Positions 34,326 through 43,311 of a DNA stretch of 64,000 nt are shown here, in pieces; the stretch's first letter is position 1; every line of letters starts with the position of its first letter. The position numbers and the translations under genes are program-made. The notes under the pieces were generated by a model. That model was not told the origin of the DNA. It was given only the letters and a program-made list of their open reading frames with translations, and searched no databases. Where the stretch lies: NCBI RefSeq assembly GCF_005796225.1, contig NZ_VAHO01000006.1, positions 124,001-188,000 on the forward strand, in the 5' to 3' direction. This DNA comes from Pseudarthrobacter sp. NamE5 (GTDB lineage: Bacteria; Actinomycetota; Actinomycetes; Actinomycetales; Micrococcaceae).

Positions 34326-35011
34326 ATTCGATGCAGGGAACCGGCAACGGGACGCCCGGGGCCGGAAGGCCTGTCCGCGTGGTGCTCGTGGATGACCACG
34401 CGATCTTCCGCTCCGGGTTGAAAGCTGACTTGCACCCTAGCATCAAGGTGGTGGGCGAGGCAGCAACGGTGGAGCACGCCATCGCCGTGATTGCCCAGGA
34501 ACGGCCGGATGTGGTGCTGCTGGACGTGCACCTGCCAGGCGGCCTGGGCGGCGGCGGCAGGGAAGTCATCGCCGGCTCGGCTGCCCTGTTGTCCAGCACG
34601 CGTTTCCTCGCCCTCAGTGTCTCGGATTCGGCAGAGGACGTTGTGGCCGTGATCCGGGCCGGGGCCCGGGGCTACGTCACCAAGACCATCAGCGGAGCGG
34701 AGATTACTGACGCCGTCTACCGGGTTGCCGGGGGAGACGCCGTCTTTTCACCGCGGCTGGCAGGCTTTGTTTTGGACGCGTTCGGCACGGCTCCGGCTGA
34801 CATCGCTGACGACGAACTGGACAAGCTCTCCGCCCGGGAACTGGAGGTCATGCGCCTCATCGCGCGCGGCTACAGCTACAAGGAAGTGGCCAAGGAGCTG
34901 TTCATCAGCATCAAGACGGTGGAAACGCACGTCTCGGCGGTCCTGCGGAAGCTGCAGCTCTCCAGCCGGCACGAGCTCACCAAGTGGGCCGCGGAGCGCC
35001 GCCTCCTTTAA
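34322..35011 (+). CDS. LuxR/NarL-family response regulator
   Basis: 229 aa partner of the PspC-kinase. Receiver with acidic pair (VLVDDHAIFRSG) and phospho-acceptor D68 (VVLLDVHLPGG). C-terminal LuxR helix-turn-helix (LSARELEVMRLIARGYSYKEVAKELF, KTVETHVSAVLRKL). The ATG overlaps the kinase stop. It likely controls both divergent operons through the inverted repeat between them (inference). Confidence 0.95.
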   Translation: MNSMQGTGNGTPGAGRPVRVVLVDDHAIFRSGLKADLHPSIKVVGEAATVEHAIAVIAQERPDVVLLDVHLPGGLGGGGREVIAGSAALLSSTRFLALSVSDSAEDVVAVIRAGARGYVTKTISGAEITDAVYRVAGGDAVFSPRLAGFVLDAFGTAPADIADDELDKLSARELEVMRLIARGYSYKEVAKELFISIKTVETHVSAVLRKLQLSSRHELTKWAAERRLL

Positions 35012-35020
35012 CCCGCCCCC

Positions 35021-35190
35021 GGACGCTCTCTCACTTGATGCGTGGTTTTTCCCAAACGCTCTTGCACTTGGTGTTGCTTAATCCCAAACGCTCTATCACT
35101 TGATGCGCCTTAAACCGGAACGCTCTATCACTTCCCTGAAGCAGAGTGATAGAGCGTCCGGGTTTTTCCCGCGTTAAGTGAGAGAGGGTC
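35021..35190. repeat. Intergenic repeat array, family B (copy 2)
   Basis: Four ACGCTCT elements at 35023, 35056, 35088 and 35120 (spacing 33, 32, 32), three followed by (A/C)TCACTT. Inverted arms follow: AGTGATAGAGCGT (35145-35157) pairs with the fourth element, and 35175-35190 pairs with the first (35021-35036). The whole fills the gap between the convergent response regulator and aspartate aminotransferase genes. Confidence 0.8.
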
Positions 35191-36408
35191 CTACTGGGCC
35201 TTGCCCAGGAAGTCCTGCAGCCGCTGCACGCCGGTGGCCAGGTCGTCGTCGCCCAGGGCGTAGGAGAGGCGCAGGAAGCCGGAGGGGCCGAAGGCCTCAC
35301 CGGGAACCACTGCCACCTCAACCTCGTCGAGGATCAGGGCGGCAAGCTCGGCTGAGGTCTGCGGCGTCGCGGTGCCGGACGCCGTCGGGAATTCCTTGCC
35401 CAGCAAGGCGCGCACGTCCGCGTACACGTAGAAGGCGCCCTTCGGCGTCGGGCATTCGACTCCGTCGATGGCGTTCAGCCCGGCGACGATGGCCTTGCGA
35501 CGGCGGTCGAACGCCACTTTCATCTCGTCCACAGCGGTCAGCGGGCCGGACACCGCCGCGAGGGCAGCAACCTGCATGATGTTGGAGACGTTCGACGTGG
35601 CGTGGGACTGGAGGTTGGTGGCGGCCTTGATGACGTCGGCCGGGCCGATCATCCAGCCGACGCGCCAGCCGGTCATGGCGTATGTCTTGGCCACGCCGTT
35701 GAGGATGACTACCTTGTCGCCCAGTTCCGGGGCGGCGGTGGCGATGGAGGTGAACGGAACGCCGTCGTAGGTGAGGTGCTCGTAGATCTCGTCGGTGACT
35801 ACCCACAGGCCTTTGGACGCGGCCCACTGGCCAATCTCTGCCACCTGCTCAGGAGAATAGACAGAACCGGTGGGGTTGGACGGCGAGACGAACAGCAGGA
35901 TCTTCGTCTTCTCGGTGACGGCCGCCTCAAGCTGGTCAACCGTCACCAGGTAGTCCTGTTCGGGACCGGCGAAGACCTCAACGGGGACACCGCCTGCGAG
36001 CCGGATGGCCTCGGGGTAGGTAGTCCAGAACGGGGTGGGCACGATGACCTCGTCGCCCGGATCCACCAGGGTGGCGAACGTGTTGTAGACCGCCTGCTTG
36101 CCGCCGTTGGTGACCAGGACCTGGGCGGGATCGACGGCGTAGCCCGAGTCCCGCAGGGTTTTCTCGGCAATGGCCTTCTTCAGCTCCGGAAGCCCGCCGG
36201 CAGGGGAGTAGCGGTGGTACTTCGGCTGGCCTGCCGCTTCAATGGCTGCCCGGACAATGTAGTCGGGAGTGGGAAAGTCCGGCTCACCCGCACCGAAACC
36301 AATAACCGGCCGCCCCGCTGCCTTCAGCGCCTTCGCCTTGGCATCAACGGCAAGGGTGGCGGATTCGGCAATTGCGGATATGCGCTGGGAAACGCGGGCG
36401 GCAGACAT
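35191..36408 (-). CDS. aspC: Pyridoxal-phosphate aspartate aminotransferase, class I
   Basis: Transfers the amino group between aspartate and 2-oxoglutarate. 405 aa. PLP Lys in [38 protein letters not shown] at the start. ATG at 36408 with weak GGAC upstream. Aspartate specificity follows from the family; other amino-group acceptors are possible. The terminal repeat array lies beyond its stop. Confidence 0.92.
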   Translation of the reverse strand: MSAARVSQRISAIAESATLAVDAKAKALKAAGRPVIGFGAGEPDFPTPDYIVRAAIEAAGQPKYHRYSPAGGLPELKKAIAEKTLRDSGYAVDPAQVLVTNGGKQAVYNTFATLVDPGDEVIVPTPFWTTYPEAIRLAGGVPVEVFAGPEQDYLVTVDQLEAAVTEKTKILLFVSPSNPTGSVYSPEQVAEIGQWAASKGLWVVTDEIYEHLTYDGVPFTSIATAAPELGDKVVILNGVAKTYAMTGWRVGWMIGPADVIKAATNLQSHATSNVSNIMQVAALAAVSGPLTAVDEMKVAFDRRRKAIVAGLNAIDGVECPTPKGAFYVYADVRALLGKEFPTASGTATPQTSAELAALILDEVEVAVVPGEAFGPSGFLRLSYALGDDDLATGVQRLQDFLGKAQ

Positions 36409-36571
36409 GGCAGGTCCGTTCTTCGCTGTGCAGCCTGGCGGCTGGAATGTGGGATTCGACGAGTTCTACTCTATGCTGTTCACCGGGCCCTCCGGGTTGC
36501 CGGATTTGAATTGTGACTGGGTGCCAGTCCACCTCAGGCCGGGCAGCGGGGAGGGTCCGGAAACGGGCTGG

Positions 36572-36601
36572 TTCGACGAACGCGAAGTTGTTGCGTAGAC
36601 T
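36572..36601 (+). promoter_or_regulatory. Promoter of tRNA-Trp/secE/nusG unit
   Basis: TTCGAC (36572-36577), 18-nt spacer, TAGACT (36596-36601), about 85 nt before the tRNA. Confidence 0.45.
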
Positions 36602-36685
36602 GGTTCACCGGTGTTGAAACACGGATGATGGCGTGCGCCCCAGTAACAGGCTGGTGTTCGTTGTAAAACGTGGAATTCACACCAT

Positions 36686-36758
36686 AGGGTAGTGGCGCAA
36701 TTGGTAGCGCAGCGGTCTCCAAAACCGCAGGTTGCAGGTTCGAGTCCTGTCTGCCCTG
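36686..36758 (+). tRNA. trpT: tRNA-Trp (CCA)
   Basis: 73 nt cloverleaf. Acceptor arm AGGGTAG/CTGCCCT with G discriminator; D-loop with GG; anticodon loop CTCCAAA, anticodon CCA (36719-36721); GGTTCGAGTCC T-arm. CCA is not encoded. It directly precedes secE, the usual actinobacterial order. Confidence 0.98.
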
Positions 36759-36840
36759 CGCAAGCTGCCCCGGGCAAAAATCCGGGGCAAGCGCAGCAAC
36801 CATGGTTCTGATCAGGGCCGGGTAATCCAACATTGCAAGA

Positions 36841-37125
36841 ATGAGCGAGGACCAGGTGACCGAAACAGCTGCCAGCAGCTCCAAGGGCCGCCCAGCTAAG
36901 AAGGACGCCAAGGCAAACTTCTTCGCCCGCATTGCACTCTTCATCCGCCAGATCATCGGCGAACTGAAGAAAGTTGTTGCACCAACCCGCAAGGAACTGA
37001 TCAATTACACGCTCGTGGTGCTGGTGTTCGTGGGCATCATGATGGTTATCGTCAGCCTGCTGGACATCGGATTCGGAACCGCCGTCGGCTGGATCTTCGG
37101 CGGAACCGGCACCACGGACAGCTGA
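36841..37125 (+). CDS. secE: Preprotein translocase subunit SecE
   Basis: Essential small subunit of the SecYEG channel. 94 aa. Disordered N-terminus, amphipathic helix ARIALFIRQIIGELKKVVAPTRKEL (the SecE signature), and one membrane segment (YTLVVLVFVGIMMVIVSLL). The ATG is used; an in-frame GTG at 36856 has GCGAGG 5 nt upstream and may be the true start. Confidence 0.96.
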   Translation: MSEDQVTETAASSSKGRPAKKDAKANFFARIALFIRQIIGELKKVVAPTRKELINYTLVVLVFVGIMMVIVSLLDIGFGTAVGWIFGGTGTTDS

Positions 37126-37239
37126 GGCTGCACGGTCCGCAGGCTGCGTGTTCCTTCCGGGAAGCCGGAGGGAAACACCAGTGTGCGGAATTGAGCCATT
37201 TAAATAGGCATGTTAGGCAATGAGGAAGCAGGAGACCAA

Positions 37240-38043
37240 GTGTCTGAGCAGGAGCTCGAGGTAACCGAGGCCGGGCTGGAAGAGTCCGCGGACATCACGG
37301 CAGAAGCCGGTGACGAGTCTGGGGTTGAGTCCTCCGTGCCCGAATCCGCTGACGCCGATTCCGACTTCGACGCAGAGGCCGGCGACGACTCCGGGGAGGA
37401 GTCCACGGACGCCCTCTCCGCTGCCGCCGCCAAGGCAGACGTGGATCCCGCCGAGGAGTTCAAGGCCAAGCTGCGCCGCCAGGAAGGTGACTGGTACGTC
37501 ATCCACTCCTACGCCGGCTACGAAAACCGCGTGAAGGCCAACCTGGAAACCCGCATCCAGACCCTGGACATGGAAGACTACATCTTCGAAATCCAGGTCC
37601 CTATGGAAGAAGTCGTTGAGATCAAGAACGCTCAGCGCAAGGTCATTAACCGCGTCCGCATCCCGGGCTACGTGCTGGTGCGGATGGACCTGACGGACGC
37701 CTCGTGGGGCGCCGTCCGCCACACCCCCGGTGTGACCGGCTTCGTGGGCAACGCCCACAATCCCGTGCCGCTGCGCCTTGATGAAGTCTTCTCCATGCTC
37801 GCCCCGGTATTCGAGGAAGAGCAGGCCGAAAAGGGCAAGCCGGTCAACAAGCAGAACCAGGCTCCCGTGGCCGTCGACTTCGAAGTTGGCGAGTCCGTCA
37901 TCGTCAAGGAAGGCCCGTTCGAGACCCTTCCCGCCACGATCTCCGAGATCAAGCCCGAGTCCCAAACCCTCGTGGTGCTGGTCTCCATCTTCGAGCGCGA
38001 AACGCCCGTCACCCTGGCGTTCAACCAGGTCACCAAGATCTGA
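37240..38043 (+). CDS. nusG: Transcription termination/antitermination protein NusG
   Basis: Binds RNA polymerase and Rho, coupling transcription to translation. 267 aa. Acidic disordered N-terminal extension of about 75 residues ([20 protein letters not shown]), then the NGN domain ([19 protein letters not shown]) and KOW domain ([14 protein letters not shown]). GTG at 37240 chosen for AGGAG 5 nt upstream; an ATG at 37210 in frame is the alternative. Followed by rplK as usual. Confidence 0.96.
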   Translation: MSEQELEVTEAGLEESADITAEAGDESGVESSVPESADADSDFDAEAGDDSGEESTDALSAAAAKADVDPAEEFKAKLRRQEGDWYVIHSYAGYENRVKANLETRIQTLDMEDYIFEIQVPMEEVVEIKNAQRKVINRVRIPGYVLVRMDLTDASWGAVRHTPGVTGFVGNAHNPVPLRLDEVFSMLAPVFEEEQAEKGKPVNKQNQAPVAVDFEVGESVIVKEGPFETLPATISEIKPESQTLVVLVSIFERETPVTLAFNQVTKI

Positions 38044-38172
38044 CAACCCCAAGAATTCGTCCCGGCGCTGCCCGCTTAGCGGTACCGGAACGGCCGGCCG
38101 CCTTGCCATGGCGGCCAAAAACCTGAGGCACGCTCCTGTGCCCCAGGACGTTATTGAGAGAAGGACCCTACA

Positions 38173-38604
38173 TTGGCTCCCAAGAAGAAGGTCACCGGCC
38201 TCATCAAGCTGCAGATCCAGGCAGGTGCCGCTAACCCGGCTCCGCCGATCGGTCCTGCGCTTGGCCAGCACGGTGTCAACATCATGGAATTCTGCAAGGC
38301 GTACAACGCTGCGACGGAAGCCCAGCGCGGAAACGTCATCCCCGTGGAAATCACCGTCTATGAGGACCGTTCCTTCACGTTCATCACCAAGACCCCGCCG
38401 GCTGCAGAGCTGATCAAGAAGGCTGCAGGCGTTGCCAAGGGTTCGGCTACCCCACACACCGTCAAGGTTGCCAAGCTGACCCAGGCCCAGGTCAACGAGA
38501 TTGCTTCCACCAAGATGGAAGACCTTAACGCCACCAGCCTCGAAGGCGCAGCGAAGATCATCGCCGGCACCGCCCGCTCCATGGGCATCACCGTCGAGGG
38601 CTAG
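38173..38604 (+). CDS. rplK: 50S ribosomal protein L11
   Basis: Part of the GTPase-associated centre with 23S rRNA; binds thiostrepton-type antibiotics. 143 aa. The N-terminal [17 protein letters not shown] and the [17 protein letters not shown] loop are diagnostic. TTG start with AAGGA 7 nt upstream; the encoded Met is read from TTG at 38173. Confidence 0.98.
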
Positions 38605-38782
38605 TTGCCCCCGCAGCCTTCCGTGTTCGTGAAATCACGACGACGGGCGGCACCGCCGGGACAACCGGCACCACATAAATTGAAATGTTGGGCATTCGGC
38701 ACGGATAACGGGCCGGAGCACCAACTGTGGCAGGGCCCAGCGCGGTCCGCAGACCACAACTGCACAAGGAGAAATAAGCAGC

Positions 38783-39490
38783 ATGGCAAAGCGCAGCAAA
38801 GCATATGAGGCAGCAGCCGCCAAGATCGACGCGGGGAAGTTTTACGCGCCGTTCGAGGCAATAACCCTCGCCAAGGACACCAACCCGTCCAAGTTCGACG
38901 CCACGGTTGAGGTTGCCTTCCGCCTCGGCGTCGACCCCCGTAAGGCTGACCAGATGGTCCGCGGCACGGTCAACCTGCCCCACGGCACCGGTAAGACCGC
39001 CCGCGTCCTGGTTTTCGCTACGGGTGACAAGGCAGAGGCAGCAATCGCTGCCGGCGCCGACTTCGTTGGTTCCGACGATCTGATCGAAAAGATCGCCGGT
39101 GGCTGGACCGATTTCGACGCCGCCGTCGCCACCCCTGACCTCATGGGCAAGGTTGGCCGCCTCGGTAAGGTCCTGGGTCCGCGTAACCTGATGCCGAACC
39201 CGAAGACGGGCACCGTGACCCCCGACGTCGCCAAGGCCGTCAACGACATCAAGGGTGGAAAGATCGACTTCCGCGTCGACAAGCACTCCAACCTGCACTT
39301 CATCATCGGCAAGGTTTCCTTCGACGCCAACAAGCTGGCCGAGAACTACGCAGCAGCACTGGAAGAGGTTCTCCGCCTGAAGCCGTCCGCTGCAAAGGGC
39401 CGCTACATCCAGAAGGCTACTGTCGCCACCACGTTCGGTCCCGGCATTTCCGTTGACCCGAACGTCACCAAGGTTCTGATCGAGGCCTAA
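38783..39490 (+). CDS. rplA: 50S ribosomal protein L1
   Basis: Forms the L1 stalk at the E site; in many bacteria also a translational repressor of its own operon. 235 aa, standard. [15 protein letters not shown] and [14 protein letters not shown] identify it. ATG at 38783 with AAGGAG in a spaced position. The rplK-rplA gap of 178 nt is longer than in many species; no specific structure was proved in it. Confidence 0.98.
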   Translation: MAKRSKAYEAAAAKIDAGKFYAPFEAITLAKDTNPSKFDATVEVAFRLGVDPRKADQMVRGTVNLPHGTGKTARVLVFATGDKAEAAIAAGADFVGSDDLIEKIAGGWTDFDAAVATPDLMGKVGRLGKVLGPRNLMPNPKTGTVTPDVAKAVNDIKGGKIDFRVDKHSNLHFIIGKVSFDANKLAENYAAALEEVLRLKPSAAKGRYIQKATVATTFGPGISVDPNVTKVLIEA

Positions 39491-39529
39491 GTCCTCGTGT
39501 AAGCAACCGCCGCGGACCCGTCCGCAGCA

Positions 39530-39569
39530 GGAAAGACCGCCCGGCCTGTGCCGGGCGGTCTTTCCTTTA
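39530..39569 (+). terminator. Terminator after rplA
   Basis: 16-bp perfect stem GGAAAGACCGCCCGGC (39530-39545) with 39550-39565, CTGT loop, then TTTAA. Closes the secE-nusG-rplK-rplA unit. Confidence 0.9.
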
Positions 39570-39606
39570 ACCCGGTAGAAGCTATCCCGGAAAGACTGTT
39601 CCTGCC

Positions 39607-39612
39607 TAAGCT
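39607..39612 (+). promoter_or_regulatory. -10 element TAAGCT, leaderless type
   Basis: TAAGCT, 6 nt (GTACAA), GTG at 39619. Confidence 0.5.
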
Positions 39613-39618
39613 GTACAA

Positions 39619-40773
39619 GTGGCCGAACCGGAGCCGGGTGCCTCCACAGGCAAGCCCGCTGCCCTGACGATCTCCGCCGTCGCCGTCTTCAATCATTTCG
39701 ACGGCGGCGCGCTCCCAGGCAGGGGCGCAGTGCCATTTTCTGCCGCCCCCACAGCCGACTTCAGGCTGTGCCATAAGATGCGGGTGGCACACGAACTGGC
39801 CCTGTGGGGCACCATGGACAGGTGCCGCACGCTGCAGGAGGCCGCGGAGTACTGGCGGGGCAACGACTACGAGGAACGGCAACTGTACCTTGCCCGGCTG
39901 GGCCGCGAGCCTGTAGGCATGTGCTCGGTGACCCTCCCGCTGCATGAGAACACGCACACTGCCGGCATCGATGTCCTCGTCGCCCCCGCCCACCGGCGGC
40001 AGGGCATTGGCCGGATACTGCTGGCGCACGCTGAAACCGTAGCCCGGAAACGCGGCAGGACCTCTTTGGACGGCTACCACGAGATCCCAATGCAAGGCGC
40101 GGACGGGGCCCTGATGGAAGCGAAATCAGGGGCTGGCGGCCTGCCGCTCCATCACCCAGCCGTCGCCTTCGCTTCCGCCAACGGATATGAGCTGGAGCAG
40201 GTGGAGCGCTCCAGCAGGCTTGACCTTCCTGTCCCCGCCGAACTGCTGGAGCGACTGGAGGCCGAGGCCCGGGTGCGGGCAGGGGACTACCGGATCATCG
40301 GCTGGGGCGACAGCTGTCCCGACCACCTCCTGGACGCCTATGCGGAGCTCAAGGCCAGGATGAGCACCGATGTCCCCACTGCCGGCCTTGACTGGGAGCT
40401 CGAGGACTGGGACGCGGCCCGGGTCCGCGAAGAGGAGGCGAGCTTGGCCCGGGGCGGTGTGCAGACAGTGGTGGCGGCCGCCCTGCACAGTACCACCGGG
40501 GAGCTGGTTGCTTATACGGTCCTGAACTGGCGGCCGGAGGTTCCGGCGTCCATCGCCCAGCAGGACACACTCGTGGCGGCGGAGCACCGCGGACACCGGC
40601 TGGGCATGCTCACCAAAGTCGCCAATCTTCGGCAGGCCCAGGAACGATGGCCGTCGGCACGCTGTGTTTTGACATGGAATGCCACCGAAAACCAACATAT
40701 GCTGGCCATAAATGTTGCCCTTGGATTCAGGCCCGCTGGCCTTGAAGGCGAATGGCAGAAACGGCTGGGATGA
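39619..40773 (+). CDS. GNAT N-acetyltransferase, two-domain (copy 1)
   Basis: 384 aa with two GNAT domains. First has the acetyl-CoA loop VAPAHRRQGIGRILL (about 110-135); second has AAEHRGHRLGMLTKVANL (about 315-340). The C-terminus TWNATENQHMLAINVALGF is shared with the next gene. Leaderless GTG start. It lies between rplA and rplJ, which are usually closer. Substrate unknown. Confidence 0.85.
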   Translation: MAEPEPGASTGKPAALTISAVAVFNHFDGGALPGRGAVPFSAAPTADFRLCHKMRVAHELALWGTMDRCRTLQEAAEYWRGNDYEERQLYLARLGREPVGMCSVTLPLHENTHTAGIDVLVAPAHRRQGIGRILLAHAETVARKRGRTSLDGYHEIPMQGADGALMEAKSGAGGLPLHHPAVAFASANGYELEQVERSSRLDLPVPAELLERLEAEARVRAGDYRIIGWGDSCPDHLLDAYAELKARMSTDVPTAGLDWELEDWDAARVREEEASLARGGVQTVVAAALHSTTGELVAYTVLNWRPEVPASIAQQDTLVAAEHRGHRLGMLTKVANLRQAQERWPSARCVLTWNATENQHMLAINVALGFRPAGLEGEWQKRLG

Positions 40774-40780
40774 TGCGCCT

Positions 40781-41899
40781 ATGGGACAAGACGTCAAGAT
40801 CGAGCAGCTGTGGATCCCTGATTCACTTGAGGCACCCGATGCCGCGGACTTCCTTGCCGCCGTCGAGGTGGGGCGCAAGGTACGGATGCATACGTGGGGG
40901 AGCGACGACCTCGCTTACGGCCCGCAGGAAAAGCTCCTTGAATTCGCGGACCCGTATGAGCGGCAGCTGATCCTCGTGGCCAAGGTGGACGGGGAGATTG
41001 TGGGCACGGTGGACATCGCCCTTCCCCTTACCGACAATCTGGACCTCGCGGAGTTCACCCTCGACATCCTGCCGGAATTCCAGCGCCAGGGCGTCGGCAG
41101 GCGCCTGCTCCAGGCCGCGGAACAGCTGGCCCGTGCGGAAGGCCGGACGATGATCCTCGTGGACACCAACCACCCGGGCGCCTCGCTGCACGAATTTGAG
41201 CGGGCCCAGCTTGTCCCTGGTTCCGGCCAGGGGTTCGTGCCGCTGGAGAGCCGTGAGGTGGAGTTCGCGCAAAAGACCGGATACACCCTGCAGCACATCG
41301 AACAGTTCAGCTCCTGCACCTTGCCGCTGGATACCAAGCTGGTGGCGGACCTGCAGGCCGAGGCGGAGGAGGCCAACAACGGCCGGTACCGGCTGCACCA
41401 CTGGACGGACCGCTGCCCGGACCGCTGGCTCGAGGCAGTCGCGGCCCTCGAGAACCAGGCGGGGGCCGACGTCGACCCCTCCTTGCAGGCGCCGGTTGAG
41501 CAGGACATGGTGTTCGACGGCGACATCCTGCGGGAGGCCGAAGACGTCGCGATCGCACAGGGCAGGCGAACGGTGGTCACCGCCGTCGAACACCTCGCCA
41601 CAGGGGCCCTCGTGGGACTGACCACGATCACGGTGCTGGCCCACCGCACCGACGTTGTATTCCAGGACGACACGCTGGTCCTGCAGGAGCACCGCGGGAA
41701 CAAGCTGGGACTGCTGATTAAGGTGGCCAACATGGAACGGCTCAGCGAGCAGTTCCCAGATGCCAGGGTCATCTACACCTGGAATGCGCCCGAGAACCGG
41801 TACCTCCTGACGGTGAACAAACAACTGGGCTTCCAGACGGCCGGGGTCACCGGAATCTGGCAAAAGGAGCTCCCGCGGCTTCGCGCCAGCACCAGCTGA
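40781..41899 (+). CDS. GNAT N-acetyltransferase, two-domain (copy 2)
   Basis: 372 aa paralogue of the preceding gene, 7 nt downstream, so a tandem duplicate in one transcript. First GNAT loop LPEFQRQGVGRRLLQAAEQ; second LQEHRGNKLGLLIKVANM; end TWNAPENRYLLTVNKQLGF. ATG at 40781 chosen; a 23-residue extension from 40712 would overlap the previous gene. Substrate unknown. Confidence 0.85.
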   Translation: MGQDVKIEQLWIPDSLEAPDAADFLAAVEVGRKVRMHTWGSDDLAYGPQEKLLEFADPYERQLILVAKVDGEIVGTVDIALPLTDNLDLAEFTLDILPEFQRQGVGRRLLQAAEQLARAEGRTMILVDTNHPGASLHEFERAQLVPGSGQGFVPLESREVEFAQKTGYTLQHIEQFSSCTLPLDTKLVADLQAEAEEANNGRYRLHHWTDRCPDRWLEAVAALENQAGADVDPSLQAPVEQDMVFDGDILREAEDVAIAQGRRTVVTAVEHLATGALVGLTTITVLAHRTDVVFQDDTLVLQEHRGNKLGLLIKVANMERLSEQFPDARVIYTWNAPENRYLLTVNKQLGFQTAGVTGIWQKELPRLRASTS

Positions 41900-41908
41900 T
41901 GCACCGAT

Positions 41909-41937
41909 TTGGCGGACAGTGGGCCCTCCCGTAGACT
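41909..41937 (+). promoter_or_regulatory. Promoter of rplJ-rplL
   Basis: TTGGCG (41909-41914), 17-nt spacer, TAGACT (41932-41937). Transcription starts near 41943, leaving a leader of about 250 nt. Confidence 0.65.
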
Positions 41938-41942
41938 TGAAC

Positions 41943-42196
41943 TACCAAAGACCGTCGGTTGTTGGAAACCCACTCTCCTGATCATGGCTCAACTCTGCAG
42001 TTGTGCTCGGGAGACCGAAGTGGTTTTCCGGACGAAGGACCCTCAACGCAGGGCGGCCAACGCAGGTGAACGAAGCATAGCTCCATGTAATTATTCATGT
42101 TGAGCCAAGCCCCGTGCATCTGCGCGGGGCGTTTTTAGTTTTAGCTCATCCGAGCGGGGACCGTCGAATACCGGCACTATCCCCGGAAGGAGGGTT
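41943..42196 (+). ncRNA. L10 leader (ribosomal protein leader of rplJ)
   Basis: Structured 5' leader. AGACCGTCGGTTG near 41949 resembles the L10-leader motif (AGACCG-A/T-AGG type). Long-range complement GGCTCAAC (41986-41993) with GTTGAGCC (42099-42106) closes a domain containing the candidate L10 site. A terminator at 42109-42136 follows directly. L10-L12 complexes binding such leaders repress the operon in bacteria. Confidence 0.6.
42109..42136 (+). terminator. Attenuator in rplJ leader
   Basis: 9-bp stem GCCCCGTGC/GCGCGGGGC (42109-42117 with 42122-42130, one G-U), ATCT loop, then GTTTTTA. 60 nt before rplJ. Confidence 0.75.
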
Positions 42197-42778
42197 ATGG
42201 CAACGCCTACTAAGGTTTCAGCAGTAGCTGAAATCACTAACGATTTCAAGGAATCGAACGCCGCTGTCCTGACCGAATACCGCGGGCTCACCGTTGCACA
42301 GCTCAAGCAGCTGCGTGTTTCTCTCGGCCAGGACACCAAGTTCGCGGTCGTCAAGAACACCCTGACCGCCATTGCAGCCAAGGAAGCCGGTGTCGAAGCA
42401 TTCGACGGCCAGCTTGCCGGCCCCACTGCAATTGCGTTCATCAAGGGTGACGCAGTTGCCGCTGCCAAGAGCCTGACGGATTTTGCCAAGGCCAACAAGC
42501 AGCTGGTCATCAAGACCGGTTACTTCGAGGGCAAGGCTCTGGACGCCACCGAGGTCGCCGCACTGGCTGCCCTCGAGTCCCGCGAGCTGCAGCTCGCCAA
42601 GGTTGCAGGCGTCCTCAAGGCACCCGCCGCCGCAGCTGCACGCATCATCGACGCACTGCGCCTCAAGCTTGAAGAAGAGAACGGTGCACCGGCAGCTGCC
42701 GAGGCTCCCGCCGCTGAAGAAGCTCCCGCCGCTGAAGCCGAAGCTGCCGCTGAAGCTCCCGCAGCCGAAGAGAACTGA
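42197..42778 (+). CDS. rplJ: 50S ribosomal protein L10
   Basis: Base of the L7/L12 stalk, binds 23S rRNA and L12 dimers. 193 aa. [26 protein letters not shown] is typical of the N-terminal domain. The C-terminus has an Ala/Glu/Pro-rich tail ([20 protein letters not shown]) longer than in E. coli. ATG with GGAAGGAGGG about 6 nt upstream. Confidence 0.98.
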   Translation: MATPTKVSAVAEITNDFKESNAAVLTEYRGLTVAQLKQLRVSLGQDTKFAVVKNTLTAIAAKEAGVEAFDGQLAGPTAIAFIKGDAVAAAKSLTDFAKANKQLVIKTGYFEGKALDATEVAALAALESRELQLAKVAGVLKAPAAAAARIIDALRLKLEEENGAPAAAEAPAAEEAPAAEAEAAAEAPAAEEN

Positions 42779-42855
42779 TTCTCTTTACCCCACAAGACTC
42801 AGGTGTGCTGCCCGGCCCCGTGCCGCTGGACACCACAACAGGAAGGACGCCTACC

Positions 42856-43233
42856 ATGGCGAAGCTCAGCAACGAAGAGCTCATTGAAGCTTTCAAGGAA
42901 CTGACCATCATCGAGCTCTCCGAGTTCGTCAAGCTCTTCGAAGAGACCTTCGAAGTTACCGCTGCTGCTGTTGCAGTTGCCGGCCCCGCCGGTGGCGGAG
43001 CTGCTGAAGAGGTTGAAGAGAAGACCGACTTCGACGTCATCCTCGAAGCTGCCGGCGACAAGAAGATCGCAGTGATCAAGGAAGTCCGCGCCATCACCTC
43101 CCTGGGCCTCAAGGAAGCCAAGGACCTGGTTGACAGCGCACCGAAGGCTGTCCTCGAAGGCGCCAACAAGGAAGCTGCCGAGAAGGCCAAGGAGCAGCTC
43201 GAGGCTGCAGGCGCCACCGTTACCCTCAAGTAA
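42856..43233 (+). CDS. rplL: 50S ribosomal protein L7/L12
   Basis: Flexible stalk protein that recruits translation GTPases. 125 aa. N-terminal dimer helix [21 protein letters not shown], hinge [12 protein letters not shown]-terminal globular domain [24 protein letters not shown] at 42856 with GGAAGGAC; an extension from 42805 is not supported. Confidence 0.98.
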   Translation: MAKLSNEELIEAFKELTIIELSEFVKLFEETFEVTAAAVAVAGPAGGGAAEEVEEKTDFDVILEAAGDKKIAVIKEVRAITSLGLKEAKDLVDSAPKAVLEGANKEAAEKAKEQLEAAGATVTLK

Positions 43234-43251
43234 CAGCGCTTTATTCCTTCG

Positions 43252-43286
43252 AAAGCCCCGTCCACGTTTGTGGGCGGGGCTTTTGC
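43252..43286 (+). terminator. Terminator after rplL
   Basis: Arms 43252-43265 and 43270-43283 with GTTT loop; 14-bp stem with one G-U; followed by TTTTGCTTTA. Confidence 0.85.
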
Positions 43287-43311
43287 TTTAACAGCGGCTG
43301 CCTGGAAGCGG

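Noticed and set aside
35021..35190. CRISPR-like tandem repeat
   Set aside because: The spacing is regular but repeats are only about 14 nt, the intervening bases are part of the same unit, inverted arms are present, and no cas gene is nearby.
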